Source: Candidatus Blautia faecipullorum (GTDB lineage: Bacteria; Bacillota; Clostridia; Lachnospirales; Lachnospiraceae). From it: a stretch of 64,000 bases of DNA. The stretch covers positions 1 to 64,000 of the forward strand of contig DXEG01000005.1 in the NCBI GenBank assembly GCA_019115125.1, read 5' to 3'. Made by a program: the position numbers and the translations under genes. Positions within the stretch are counted from its first letter, which is position 1. The number at the start of each line of letters is the position of its first letter. The notes under the pieces are model-generated. The model saw only the letters and a list, made by a program, of their open reading frames with translations, ran no database searches and was not told the origin of the DNA. This document shows positions 1-7,091 of this stretch, piece by piece.

Positions 1-9
1 ACGCCATGC

Positions 10-132
10 GTGAACTGTAACTGAATCCAGCCCATTTTAAGTCGCCTACGGCGAGGGGCTGGATTCTTTGGTCATTTTTCGTACTGGCCCGTGCATTTTC
101 AGCGAGTGAAAATGCCGGGAGTGAACTGTAAC
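10..132. repeat. Dispersed two-hairpin repeat, copy 1
   Basis: About 110 bp that recurs at 35365-35472 with few changes. It contains two inverted repeats: GAATCCAGCCC paired with GGGCTGGATTC, and GCATTTTCA paired with TGAAAATGC. A 12-base direct repeat GTGAACTGTAAC brackets this copy at about 10-21 and 121-132. The element carries no ORF. A partial match (AAAATGCCGGGAG) occurs at 15050-15062. It resembles a REP/MITE-type intergenic repeat; its origin is unknown. Confidence 0.75.
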
Positions 133-171
133 GGCAGTACATACGGATATGAAAAATCTTATGCCTAAAGA

Positions 172-200
172 TTGTAGAAGCTGCTCCATAATGTTATAAT
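172..200 (+). promoter_or_regulatory. Sigma-A promoter of the VapD pair
   Basis: TTGTAG at 172-177, a 17-bp spacer, and TATAAT at 195-200. The -10 box overlaps an ATG at 199, so that ATG cannot be the translation start and the next ATG at 226 is used. Confidence 0.75.
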
Positions 201-225
201 GTCCATTAAGAAGGGAGACATACTG

Positions 226-564
226 ATGCTGAAAATGATTATCCGCATGAATGATGAAAAGATTACTGCCGAAAAGAAATATCATCTGGATAGTATTTAT
301 CATACGCTTAACCATACATTCCAAACAGTGGGCCTTCCCCGTATGGAAGACAGTTCCGGCGCACTGGTATACCGCGACTGCGGCAGATCAAAAGATTTCG
401 GCCTGTTTGGTAAAGTAGTCAACACATTAAAACGTCAAAACTGGTTCATGGATAATGTAGCGGTATGGCGTCTTTGTGACAGTGATGATTCTGACAGCCC
501 TGATGATTTTAATGAAGAAGATCTTTTAACTCATTACCGTACAAAGCCAGTAATAAGGATCTAA
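226..564 (+). CDS. VapD partner protein, putative antitoxin
   Basis: This 112-residue acidic protein has no domain I recognise. The start is ATG 226 because AAGGGAG at 211-217 lies 8 nt upstream and the in-frame ATG at 199 sits inside the promoter. It contains a basic, amphipathic N-terminal half and a very acidic stretch (DSDDSDSPDDFNEED) near the C-terminus. It is the first gene of a two-gene unit; the stop lies 4 nt before the TTG start of the VapD-like gene. VapD toxins are often encoded beside a small antitoxin (VapX in Haemophilus), so the gene order suggests an antitoxin or regulator. That role is inference; sequence homology to VapX is not evident. Confidence 0.6.
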   Translation: MLKMIIRMNDEKITAEKKYHLDSIYHTLNHTFQTVGLPRMEDSSGALVYRDCGRSKDFGLFGKVVNTLKRQNWFMDNVAVWRLCDSDDSDSPDDFNEEDLLTHYRTKPVIRI

Positions 565-568
565 GTTT

Positions 569-937
569 TTGGAGAGAAAATATTTTAAAGCATTGAATTT
601 TGATTTGGATACCCATCAATTAGAAAAGCATTATCCCGGATCCAATTACCGGAAAGCATATAAGGATTTGCGGCGATTCTTCAAACGACATAGTTTTTCC
701 CATCGGCAGGGTTCCGGTTATATATCAGATGAAAAACTATCGACGGCCGATATTTATGACCTGATGGAGGAATTAAGTTATGAATTTCCATGGATTGGGA
801 TATGTGTCAATAAAATTGACGTTACTAACATAGGACGACAGCATGATTTGACTGATCTTCTGAAACCGACTGAAGAAATAATTATCGACAGTTCTATGCT
901 GATGCTTACCGATGATCCGGATCCCCAAAAAGGATAA
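569..937 (+). CDS. vapD: VapD-family endoribonuclease (toxin)
   Basis: 122 residues matching the VapD pattern: an N-terminal strand ending in NFDLD, then a YRKAYKDLRRFF helix, the RQGSGYIS strand-turn and a W-x-x-V segment near residue 80. VapD proteins have a Cas2-like ferredoxin fold and cleave RNA; the early Asp (FDLD) is a conserved family residue. The start is TTG 569, supported by AAGGA at 555-559 with 9 nt spacing and by the family N-terminus. It is about 25 residues longer than typical VapD owing to an acidic C-terminal tail. It is cotranscribed with the small gene upstream. The family assignment is fairly secure; toxicity here is inferred. Confidence 0.75.
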   Translation: MERKYFKALNFDLDTHQLEKHYPGSNYRKAYKDLRRFFKRHSFSHRQGSGYISDEKLSTADIYDLMEELSYEFPWIGICVNKIDVTNIGRQHDLTDLLKPTEEIIIDSSMLMLTDDPDPQKG

Positions 938-974
938 GGCAACTTGAGCAGGATATGAAAGTATTTATGAAGAA

Positions 975-1015
975 GATAGGGGCCTGTTAAGCTTCTCGCT
1001 TAACAGGCCCCTATC
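975..1015 (-). terminator. Perfect 18-bp hairpin at the end of the MerR-PfkB gene
   Basis: GATAGGGGCCTGTTAAGC at 975-992, loop TTCTC, and an exact inverted copy at 998-1015. The stop codon of the minus-strand gene (1000-1002) lies inside the right arm. On the minus strand the stem is followed by TTCTTCAT, only a weak T-run. It may also terminate the convergent vapD unit. Confidence 0.6.
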
Positions 1016-2334
1016 TCCGAGTCCAGCCACTCCGTGGCTCCCACCGACGCCACTGCCTTCGCGCCGCACAGATTGCCGTATGCCGCACATTCCCGCAGAC
1101 TTTTCTTCGCGCAGAGAGCGTGAAGGAAGCCTGCCGTGAAGCTGTCGCCCGCGCCTGTGGTATCCAGACATTTTACATTTTTTTCCGCCGGTATCCATAA
1201 GCGCTCTTCCTCACTGTCCAGATAACAGCCCCTTCCGCCGCATTTGATCACCACATTTTTCACCCCGGCAGCCCGCAAAGCCTCCGCCGCTTTTTCCACG
1301 GTGTTCTCTCCGGTAAGGAGCATGGCCTCCTCGTCATTGGGGAGCAGATAGTCCACAAAACGGAACGCCGGCGCAAGGTCCCGCACACTTTCGTTGTTCT
1401 TGCGCTTTGTCATATCGGCGCATACCGTCATCCCCTGCTCTTTGGCCTTCCGAAAAATCATTTCCAGTTCCCGGGGCCCGATCTCCGGGAACACAAAGAT
1501 ACTGGCAAAACAAAGGATTGCCGCACTTTTCGGAAAAGGCATATGAATATCCTCCAGAGTAAGACTGCGCAGGGTTCCCGAAGGATTGGTCAGGAAATGC
1601 CTGGAGCCGTCCCGGCTTACCAGAACCGCGTTGATCCCGGTTGGAGTATGCTCCCGTACGCAGTCCTCCGGAAGGAGGATTCCCCTCTCCCGGCAGTGCT
1701 CCGTAATAAATTCCCCGGCCTTATCCGGACCGGTCACCGTTTCAAGCAGAACTCTTCTGCCAAGCCCGGCCAGAACCGTCGCTTCGTTCAGAGCGTCCCC
1801 GCCTGTTGACAGACGGATTTCCTCCGCCGGAGAGGAGCCAGTATGAAACACCTCCTCCCCCGCCGGACGTACCAGCACATCCAGGATAGCCGCCCCAATG
1901 ATCACAATTTCCGGATTTTGCTTTTTCATCTCCTCCGGCAGACGATCGGGGCTCATTGCTTTCACCCGTTCTTCATTTCCGTCCTTTATGGCTTCCTCAT
2001 AATACCACCTCTTGTACCGGATCATCGCCAGAACCTTCTCCAGCTTACGCATTTCTTCCTTTACTACTTCCTCCTGACGGATAAAGAGATCCCGCCTTTT
2101 CGGGTAGGTGCCGCTTCCCTGGGCGCACCATTCTATAAATTCTTTAATCTCCCTGATCTCCAGGCCTGATCTTTTCAGGCAGTCGATCACTCTCAGCGTC
2201 TCGATCTCTCTTTCCCCGAATCTGCGCGCGCCGCCGCTTCTCTGCAGCCCTGGAAACAGCCCCTCCTTGTCATAATAACGAAGAGTAGATATGGGAATCT
2301 GAAACATCTCGGAAATTTGCCCGATGGTATACAC
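1000..2334 (-). CDS. MerR-type regulator fused to PfkB-family sugar kinase
   Basis: A single 444-residue frame joins two domains. Residues 1-70 are a MerR winged helix (YTIGQISEMF, STLRYYDKEGLF, RRFGEREIETL), followed by a helical linker rich in Glu/Lys to about residue 130. Residues 138-440 are a ribokinase/PfkB kinase with the substrate-side GGDALNEA motif and the catalytic DTTGAGDSFTAGF signature. The chosen start is GTG 2334, which has AGGAGG 6 nt upstream and gives the usual MerR N-terminus; ATG 2340 directly abuts the Shine-Dalgarno. MerR regulators normally carry a short effector domain, so here a kinase may sense or phosphorylate the inducer. Its carbohydrate substrate and target promoter are unknown. 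No frameshift is needed to join the domains. Confidence 0.85.
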   Translation of the reverse strand: MYTIGQISEMFQIPISTLRYYDKEGLFPGLQRSGGARRFGEREIETLRVIDCLKRSGLEIREIKEFIEWCAQGSGTYPKRRDLFIRQEEVVKEEMRKLEKVLAMIRYKRWYYEEAIKDGNEERVKAMSPDRLPEEMKKQNPEIVIIGAAILDVLVRPAGEEVFHTGSSPAEEIRLSTGGDALNEATVLAGLGRRVLLETVTGPDKAGEFITEHCRERGILLPEDCVREHTPTGINAVLVSRDGSRHFLTNPSGTLRSLTLEDIHMPFPKSAAILCFASIFVFPEIGPRELEMIFRKAKEQGMTVCADMTKRKNNESVRDLAPAFRFVDYLLPNDEEAMLLTGENTVEKAAEALRAAGVKNVVIKCGGRGCYLDSEEERLWIPAEKNVKCLDTTGAGDSFTAGFLHALCAKKSLRECAAYGNLCGAKAVASVGATEWLDSEIGAC

Positions 2335-2380
2335 CTTCATCCTCCTCTTTTCTCTATGTGAAAAACTTAAACAGCTCTTT

Positions 2381-3059
2381 TTACTCTTCAATAAGCCAGT
2401 CGATAAGGCTAATAGATTTGATCCCCTCATACGAGGAATCCAGCCCCACATCCAGCGACAATACAATTTTTTCATAATTGTCGCCGATCTTCTGAAGCGG
2501 CGCCAGCTCCCTGCTTCGCGTATCCTCGCTGATCATAGACTCCGTCACCTGCACATACAGCTTATCGTCCATTTTGGCGGCGATGAAATCAACCTCGCTA
2601 TTGTCTACCTTACCAATGGCAACATCATACCCGCGGCGCAAAAGCTCAAAATAAACTACATTTTCTATCGCATGACCGCTGTCGCGATCACGAAATCCTA
2701 ATAGGCAGTTCCTCAGACCAATATCTACGATATAATATTTCCCGAGTGTCCTCAGATACTCCTTTCCCTTAATATCAAATCGTTTGATATCATAAAAAAT
2801 AGGACTCCAAAAGTGCATTTACATATGTCTGGACTGTATGTGTGCTAGGTATACCTCTGCGCTTTCCGTCTTCCAAGAGTCCCTCATTCACCAATATGTT
2901 GCCGATAGAGGAAACAGAAACACTGCTTCCGATATTATCTGCCAAAAACAGGATGATCTTGCGCAGCAGGATTGGATCCGTGATACGCTTCTGACCCCTG
3001 CGGCTTTCACGTTCCAAAATATCCCGTATAACAACCGTGGAATATGTTTTTGAGTTCAT
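2381..3059 (-). pseudogene. AAA/DUF4143 ATPase remnant
   Basis: Two overlapping frames (3059-2790, then 2818-2381) together encode the C-terminal half of a DUF4143-type ATPase: the winged-helix region (YSTVVIRDILERE, IGNILVNEGLL) and the nuclease-like end (YYIVDIGLRN, ENVVYFELLRRGYDV, EVDFIA). Removing one base from the A6 run at 2794-2799 (T6 on the coding strand) restores a continuous reading through SYFYDIKRF. The N-terminal P-loop domain, roughly 180 residues, is absent. The gene therefore has both a 5' deletion and a homopolymer frameshift. Such proteins occur as mobile, single-copy ATPases of unclear role in gut Clostridia. It is not expected to be functional. Confidence 0.8.
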
Positions 3060-3101
3060 GGGAATCGATCATTTCCTGCTCTTCCTTGTTTTTATAAGAT
3101 A

Positions 3102-3132
3102 GCACAAACTTTTTGTTTATTCAAGTTTGTGC
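3102..3132. other. Hairpin between pseudogene and oxidoreductase
   Basis: GCACAAACTT and its exact inverse AAGTTTGTGC flank an 11-nt loop. There is no clear T-run, so it may be an operator or the remnant promoter region of the ATPase gene. Confidence 0.4.
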
Positions 3133-3181
3133 ACTCAAGTGCAGAAAAATTCTTTTTTCGGTACTTCTTGCATTTCAAAGC

Positions 3182-3232
3182 AAAAAACTCCCCGTGCGGA
3201 ATACGTCTGTACTCTGCACGGAGGAGTTTTTT
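3182..3232 (-). terminator. Rho-independent terminator of the cooS operon
   Basis: Stem AAAAAACTCCCCGTGC pairs with GCACGGAGGAGTTTTTT, with one bulged A. The minus strand ends in GAGTTTTTT just past the stop at 3239. The symmetrical A/T runs make it bidirectional. Confidence 0.85.
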
Positions 3233-3238
3233 TCTTTC

Positions 3239-4468
3239 TTATACGGAATAAATATATTCCCCGTTTTCCTTCACGCCGTAAAAATCAGCAAAGCTCAGGG
3301 AAAAGATTTCTTCCTCCCGCCCGGTAAGATCGATCTCATTTTTGATCAGATACTGATAGATACCGTCGTGGGAAATATCTCCCTGCTGGAGGAATCCCGC
3401 CAGACGGTGGTTTCTGAAGATCGCCCTCTCGTACTGGTTTTTACTCTCCCGGACGATCACATGATCTCCCTCCTCCGGGTTCAGCGCGCCTACGCACAGA
3501 GATACCAGGCCGAAAAAGTTAATGGTATTTTTCGCCGCGAAACGATCCACATACATGAACCTGTTCCCGAGGACCATATTCTGAGCGGCGATCCTTCCCT
3601 GCTTCTGCGCGTTGGGCCAGATACCGGACAGGCCTGTTACGTCTCCCGCCGCATACACATCCGGCAGGGAGGTCTGCATATAACCGTCCACCTGGATCCC
3701 TCTGTCAATGACAAGACCGCTGTCCTCGAAGCCTGCCACGGCGCTTCGCACGCCTGCCGCCACGATCACCATATCGCACGCCAGCTTCTCTCCATTGTCG
3801 AGAACCACATGAGTGATCTCGCCTTTTTCGTTGGAAACAGTATCGGCCCCTTTTCTTCCCAGACAGAAACGGCAGCCTGCCTCTTCAAAACGCTTCTGGT
3901 ATTCCGCCGCGCCCCTCTCGTCAAGCTGGATGGGAAGAATACGCTCCGCCATTTCCACAATGGTGATCTTCTTTTTCTGCTCCAGAAGACCGTAAGCCGC
4001 GTCCAGTCCCACCAGACCGGAGCCGATGATCACGATATTTTCCGAATTCCGCGCTCTCTCGTCAATAGCTCTGGCGTCGCTCAGATGACGAAGACCGAAA
4101 ACGTTTGGAGCGTTCCTCAGATCTCCCACTGGAGGAATAAAGCTCTCCGCTCCCGTGGCGATCAAAAGCTTATCATACTCGCAGGCATAGCCCTCCGCTC
4201 CGTAGTACACCTTTTTTGCCCCGGCGTCCAGCCTGACCGCTCTCTGTCCGGGAATCTGCCAGATATTGTTTTTCTCAAAAAAATCCGCCGGAACAAAATT
4301 CAGGCCTTCCGCGTCCCGCTCATGGCTTAAATACTTATGCAGCATACAGCGGGAATGAGGCTTTTCATCCACGGAGAGCATGACGATCTCATCCTGGGGA
4401 GCCAGCTCCCGAAGAGTCCTGGCGGCGGTCATTCCCGCCGCTCCGATTCCGATAATCACATATTTCAT
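3239..4468 (-). CDS. FAD/NAD(P)H oxidoreductase of the CO dehydrogenase operon
   Basis: A 409-residue pyridine-nucleotide-disulfide oxidoreductase. It starts with a dinucleotide-binding IGIGAAGMTAA motif, has a second nucleotide fold at about residues 140-170 (IIGSGLVGLDAAYGL), and a C-terminal FAD motif (VYAAGDVTG) near residue 275. ATG 4468 is used, with GGAGG 10 nt upstream; it begins 5 nt after the cooF stop. Third gene of cooS-cooF-oxidoreductase. This gene order is common in CO dehydrogenase loci lacking acetyl-CoA synthase, where electrons from CO are thought to pass through CooF to the flavoprotein and then to NAD(P)+. No redox-active CxxC pair was seen, consistent with the NADH-oxidase/rubredoxin-reductase branch. 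Physiological acceptor is inferred. Confidence 0.85.
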   Translation of the reverse strand: MKYVIIGIGAAGMTAARTLRELAPQDEIVMLSVDEKPHSRCMLHKYLSHERDAEGLNFVPADFFEKNNIWQIPGQRAVRLDAGAKKVYYGAEGYACEYDKLLIATGAESFIPPVGDLRNAPNVFGLRHLSDARAIDERARNSENIVIIGSGLVGLDAAYGLLEQKKKITIVEMAERILPIQLDERGAAEYQKRFEEAGCRFCLGRKGADTVSNEKGEITHVVLDNGEKLACDMVIVAAGVRSAVAGFEDSGLVIDRGIQVDGYMQTSLPDVYAAGDVTGLSGIWPNAQKQGRIAAQNMVLGNRFMYVDRFAAKNTINFFGLVSLCVGALNPEEGDHVIVRESKNQYERAIFRNHRLAGFLQQGDISHDGIYQYLIKNEIDLTGREEEIFSLSFADFYGVKENGEYIYSV

Positions 4469-4473
4469 CTTCG

Positions 4474-4917
4474 TCACACCTCCTCCACATAGATCGCCTG
4501 CTTGGGACATGCCTTCACACAGCTCGGCTCGCCGCCCAGTTCCTTACAGAAATCACATTTTATCACAATGCTGCGGGTTTCATCATCCGGCTTCAGCACG
4601 CCGTAGGGACAGTTCATCACGCACATAAAACAGGAACCGCATTTTTCCTTGTCATAATATACATGACCGTCCTCGGGGCTTTTGCTCAGCGCTCCGCTCA
4701 TGCAGGAAAGAACACATTCCGGCTCGTCGCAGTGGCGGCAGAAAACCGGTCTGTAGCCGTCCGCCGTCTTATAAATAAAGTTGCGGCTTTCATTTGCGGG
4801 ATCCGCAAGATCCAGCGTATAAATATCGCCCGTATCCTTCCTGTGGGCCTGCATACATGCCAGACTGCAGCTTTTGCAGCCGTCGCATTTCTCCGCGTCA
4901 ATGATAATTCTTTTCAT
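4474..4917 (-). CDS. cooF: CooF-like four-cluster ferredoxin
   Basis: A 147-residue electron carrier with four cysteine motifs: CDGCKSCSLAC at residue 12, CRHCDEPECVLSC, CGSCFMCVMNC, and CDFCKELGGEPSCVKAC. This is the HycB/CooF layout expected to hold four [4Fe-4S] clusters. ATG 4917 is preferred over GTG 4923 because the GGGGG ribosome site lies 7 nt upstream of the ATG and only 1 nt from the GTG. It lies 15 nt downstream of cooS and 5 nt before the flavoprotein gene. Its expected role is to take electrons from CooS and deliver them to the flavoprotein. No signal peptide, so the complex is cytoplasmic. Confidence 0.9.
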   Translation of the reverse strand: MKRIIIDAEKCDGCKSCSLACMQAHRKDTGDIYTLDLADPANESRNFIYKTADGYRPVFCRHCDEPECVLSCMSGALSKSPEDGHVYYDKEKCGSCFMCVMNCPYGVLKPDDETRSIVIKCDFCKELGGEPSCVKACPKQAIYVEEV

Positions 4918-4932
4918 GGTCACGCCCCCTTA

Positions 4933-6816
4933 TCAGATATTCAGCCCCTCACGTTTTTCCATAATGATCTTCTCCAAAATATCGGCGCTTTCTTTGGCGT
5001 CTCCGTTGATGATCACCTGACCGCCGGTAAGCTGCTTCATATCCTCAGTCAGAAGCTTCACAGCCAGCTTGCTTCCTGTCACAAAGGGCGGCAGTCCCAG
5101 ATGCAGGGGAAGTCCCAGGGCCAGACCGAAGCATCCGTCCGCCAGAGCCTGCTCCTCAAGCCACTGCGCCGCGGAAAGAACCAGAGGAAGCTGAGGAAGA
5201 TCCACGCCCACCTCCTTCGCAAGCTCTGTAGCCACGATCTCCAGGCGTCCGATCGCCAGGCAGGGACCGAAATTCAGCACAGGCGGAATTCCCAGCTTCT
5301 CGCAGACCGCGCGGAGCTTCGGTCCTGCAAGCTCCGCCGCCTTGGGCTCCATCAGACCGCAGTTTTCGATTCCTCCTGAGGAACATCCTGCCGTGAGGAC
5401 GAGGATATCCCTGGCGATCAGTTCCTTTGTAAGCTCCACGGAAAGAACGTCATGTCCCCCTGCCGTCAGGTTGGAGCATCCTACTACGCCCGCGATGCCC
5501 TTGATGTCTCCGGATACCAGAAGATCGATCAGCGGCTTCCAGGAATCTCCCAGGAATTTTTTGAGAGAACCTTCGCTGACGCCTGTAAGAGTATCGTCAT
5601 TTCCGTGCTCCGGGAAAAGATTCATGGGAACGCTGCCTCTTCTCTCCTTGTAGGCCTCCACGATCTCATCGATAATTTCCATACTCTGCTGCTCTCTGTT
5701 TTCAAATACAAAGGGCTTCAGCTCCGCGTTGGCCTTTTTCGCCACGTCGTCCAGACAGATCTGCTTGATCTTCAGCTCATCGCAGATGGGCTCGATCCCC
5801 GGAAGAGTGCAGTTAAATTCGGACAAAACCGCGTCAATGGCGCCTGTAGCCAGAACCGCCTCGCTGGTATAGTTGTTTCCCGCGTGGCCTTCAAAAATAT
5901 CCGTATAATGGGCGCCGCGAAGCTGAAGATCCTGTCCCACGCAGGTGCAGCCTACCAGCTTGAAGCCCTTGGCTCCCGCCGCTTTCGCCTTGGCCGTCGC
6001 CTCCTCGCTTCTCAGTCTTTCCTGAAGATCCACAAAAATCGTATGCTGATGTCCGGTGATCATGATATTGATATAGTCCGGATCCACGACTCTGAGTCCC
6101 ACGGGAGCCATACGAAGCTCCGGCTCACCCAACAGCACGTCATTCAGAAGGTTTGTAAGGGTCAGCCCGTAAAGTCCTGTGGAAATACCAAGCTTCAGAC
6201 AGTCTGTGTACATATCAACAGGGTCGGAATTCAGATTCGTGGAGCATTTCACAACGCCGTGGAATACCTCACCTTTGGCGCCGCCGGGAAGAATACCAAG
6301 CTCCTTCCATTTTTCAAAGCGGGGCGCGTAGGCCAGCTTTTCCACCAGCTCCATTTTCTCATATTCCGGTTTATACAGGTCGTCCAGCACCTTCTGCGCA
6401 ACCTGCTCTGCCTTCTCATATTGATCCTCCGCTTCAACGCCAAAAACCTCCGCCAGATGGTTCAGAGCGTTGAGGCCCTTGATCTCACCTTTCGCCCTGG
6501 CGGTTTTCAGTACGTTGAGAGCGGTGTTTTCCACAATATGGATATAGCATCCGGAGCCGGACGCCACTGCTCTCAAAAAGTTTCTCGCGACGATCACATC
6601 CGCGGTTGCTCCGCAGATTCCTCTGGGCGCCTTTGGCGTGATACGGCAGGGGCCGTTGGAGCAAAGACGGCAGCAGACTCCCTGCAGGCCGAAACCGCAT
6701 TTGGTGCTCTGTCCCTCTACCCTGTGGTGAGAGGTCTCCATAGGCAGGCCGGCAATATAATTTTCCAGGGGCTTGTCTGCGCTCTTACATGTGGAACATC
6801 CATAACATTCGTTCAT
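4933..6816 (-). CDS. cooS: Anaerobic Ni-Fe carbon monoxide dehydrogenase catalytic subunit
   Basis: A 627-residue CooS that interconverts CO and CO2. Cys40 and Cys48 match the intersubunit D-cluster; Cys49, Cys52, Cys57 and Cys68 the B-cluster. C-cluster ligands can be placed at His256 (ITGHQHT), Cys292 (GCTCVGQD), Cys336 (FNCTLPG), Cys447 (VVGCSN), Cys478 (TAGCSSGG) and Cys519 (NFGPCLA). All expected ligands are present, but the surrounding motifs depart from the classical GHxP and CCTGNE forms, placing it in a divergent clade. ATG 6816 follows AAAGGAGG by 8 nt. No acsB, acsC, acsD or cooC gene occurs in the window, so a direct Wood-Ljungdahl role cannot be read from context; detoxification or ferredoxin/NAD(P)H balancing are alternatives. 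Confidence 0.93.
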   Translation of the reverse strand: MNECYGCSTCKSADKPLENYIAGLPMETSHHRVEGQSTKCGFGLQGVCCRLCSNGPCRITPKAPRGICGATADVIVARNFLRAVASGSGCYIHIVENTALNVLKTARAKGEIKGLNALNHLAEVFGVEAEDQYEKAEQVAQKVLDDLYKPEYEKMELVEKLAYAPRFEKWKELGILPGGAKGEVFHGVVKCSTNLNSDPVDMYTDCLKLGISTGLYGLTLTNLLNDVLLGEPELRMAPVGLRVVDPDYINIMITGHQHTIFVDLQERLRSEEATAKAKAAGAKGFKLVGCTCVGQDLQLRGAHYTDIFEGHAGNNYTSEAVLATGAIDAVLSEFNCTLPGIEPICDELKIKQICLDDVAKKANAELKPFVFENREQQSMEIIDEIVEAYKERRGSVPMNLFPEHGNDDTLTGVSEGSLKKFLGDSWKPLIDLLVSGDIKGIAGVVGCSNLTAGGHDVLSVELTKELIARDILVLTAGCSSGGIENCGLMEPKAAELAGPKLRAVCEKLGIPPVLNFGPCLAIGRLEIVATELAKEVGVDLPQLPLVLSAAQWLEEQALADGCFGLALGLPLHLGLPPFVTGSKLAVKLLTEDMKQLTGGQVIINGDAKESADILEKIIMEKREGLNI

Positions 6817-6932
6817 TTTCTGGTCCTCCTTTGTGTGTTGGTGTGTTTTACAATATACTCGAAAATCCAGCCGCTTCGCGTCTGCCGCGCCTTGCGCTCT
6901 GTGATTTTTGTATTATTTTGCGTTTCAGATAC

Positions 6933-6962
6933 ATTATATCAATTCTGGATTAAATTAGTCAA
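6933..6962 (-). promoter_or_regulatory. Sigma-A promoter of cooS
   Basis: On the minus strand TTGACT (6962-6957), an 18-bp spacer, and TATAAT (6938-6933) preceded by TGA. It predicts a roughly 110-nt leader containing a GC-rich stretch at about 6870-6900. Confidence 0.75.
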
Positions 6963-7091
6963 TATTAACTCTTTAATTGCATTTTTTCTTTTGACATGAT
7001 ATATTTTACATGATCTTTGTCCACCCGGGATAAAGGCGGATTTACTGCGCAGAATACAATAAAACGCTAGAAAAAAACTAAGGGGTACCGT

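Noticed and set aside
199-225. Upstream ATG 199 as start of the VapD partner
   Set aside because: It overlaps the TATAAT box at 195-200; the ribosome site belongs to ATG 226.
3113-4330. Long plus-strand frame of 405 codons
   Set aside because: It is antisense to the flavoprotein gene, has no ribosome site or domain, and follows the codon shadow of the real gene.
4933-6816. CooS as part of a Wood-Ljungdahl cluster
   Set aside because: No acsB, acsC, acsD, acsE or formyl-THF gene lies anywhere in the window.
5452-6999. Long plus-strand frame of 515 codons
   Set aside because: Antisense to cooS, whose product has every expected metal ligand; the frame is a shadow.
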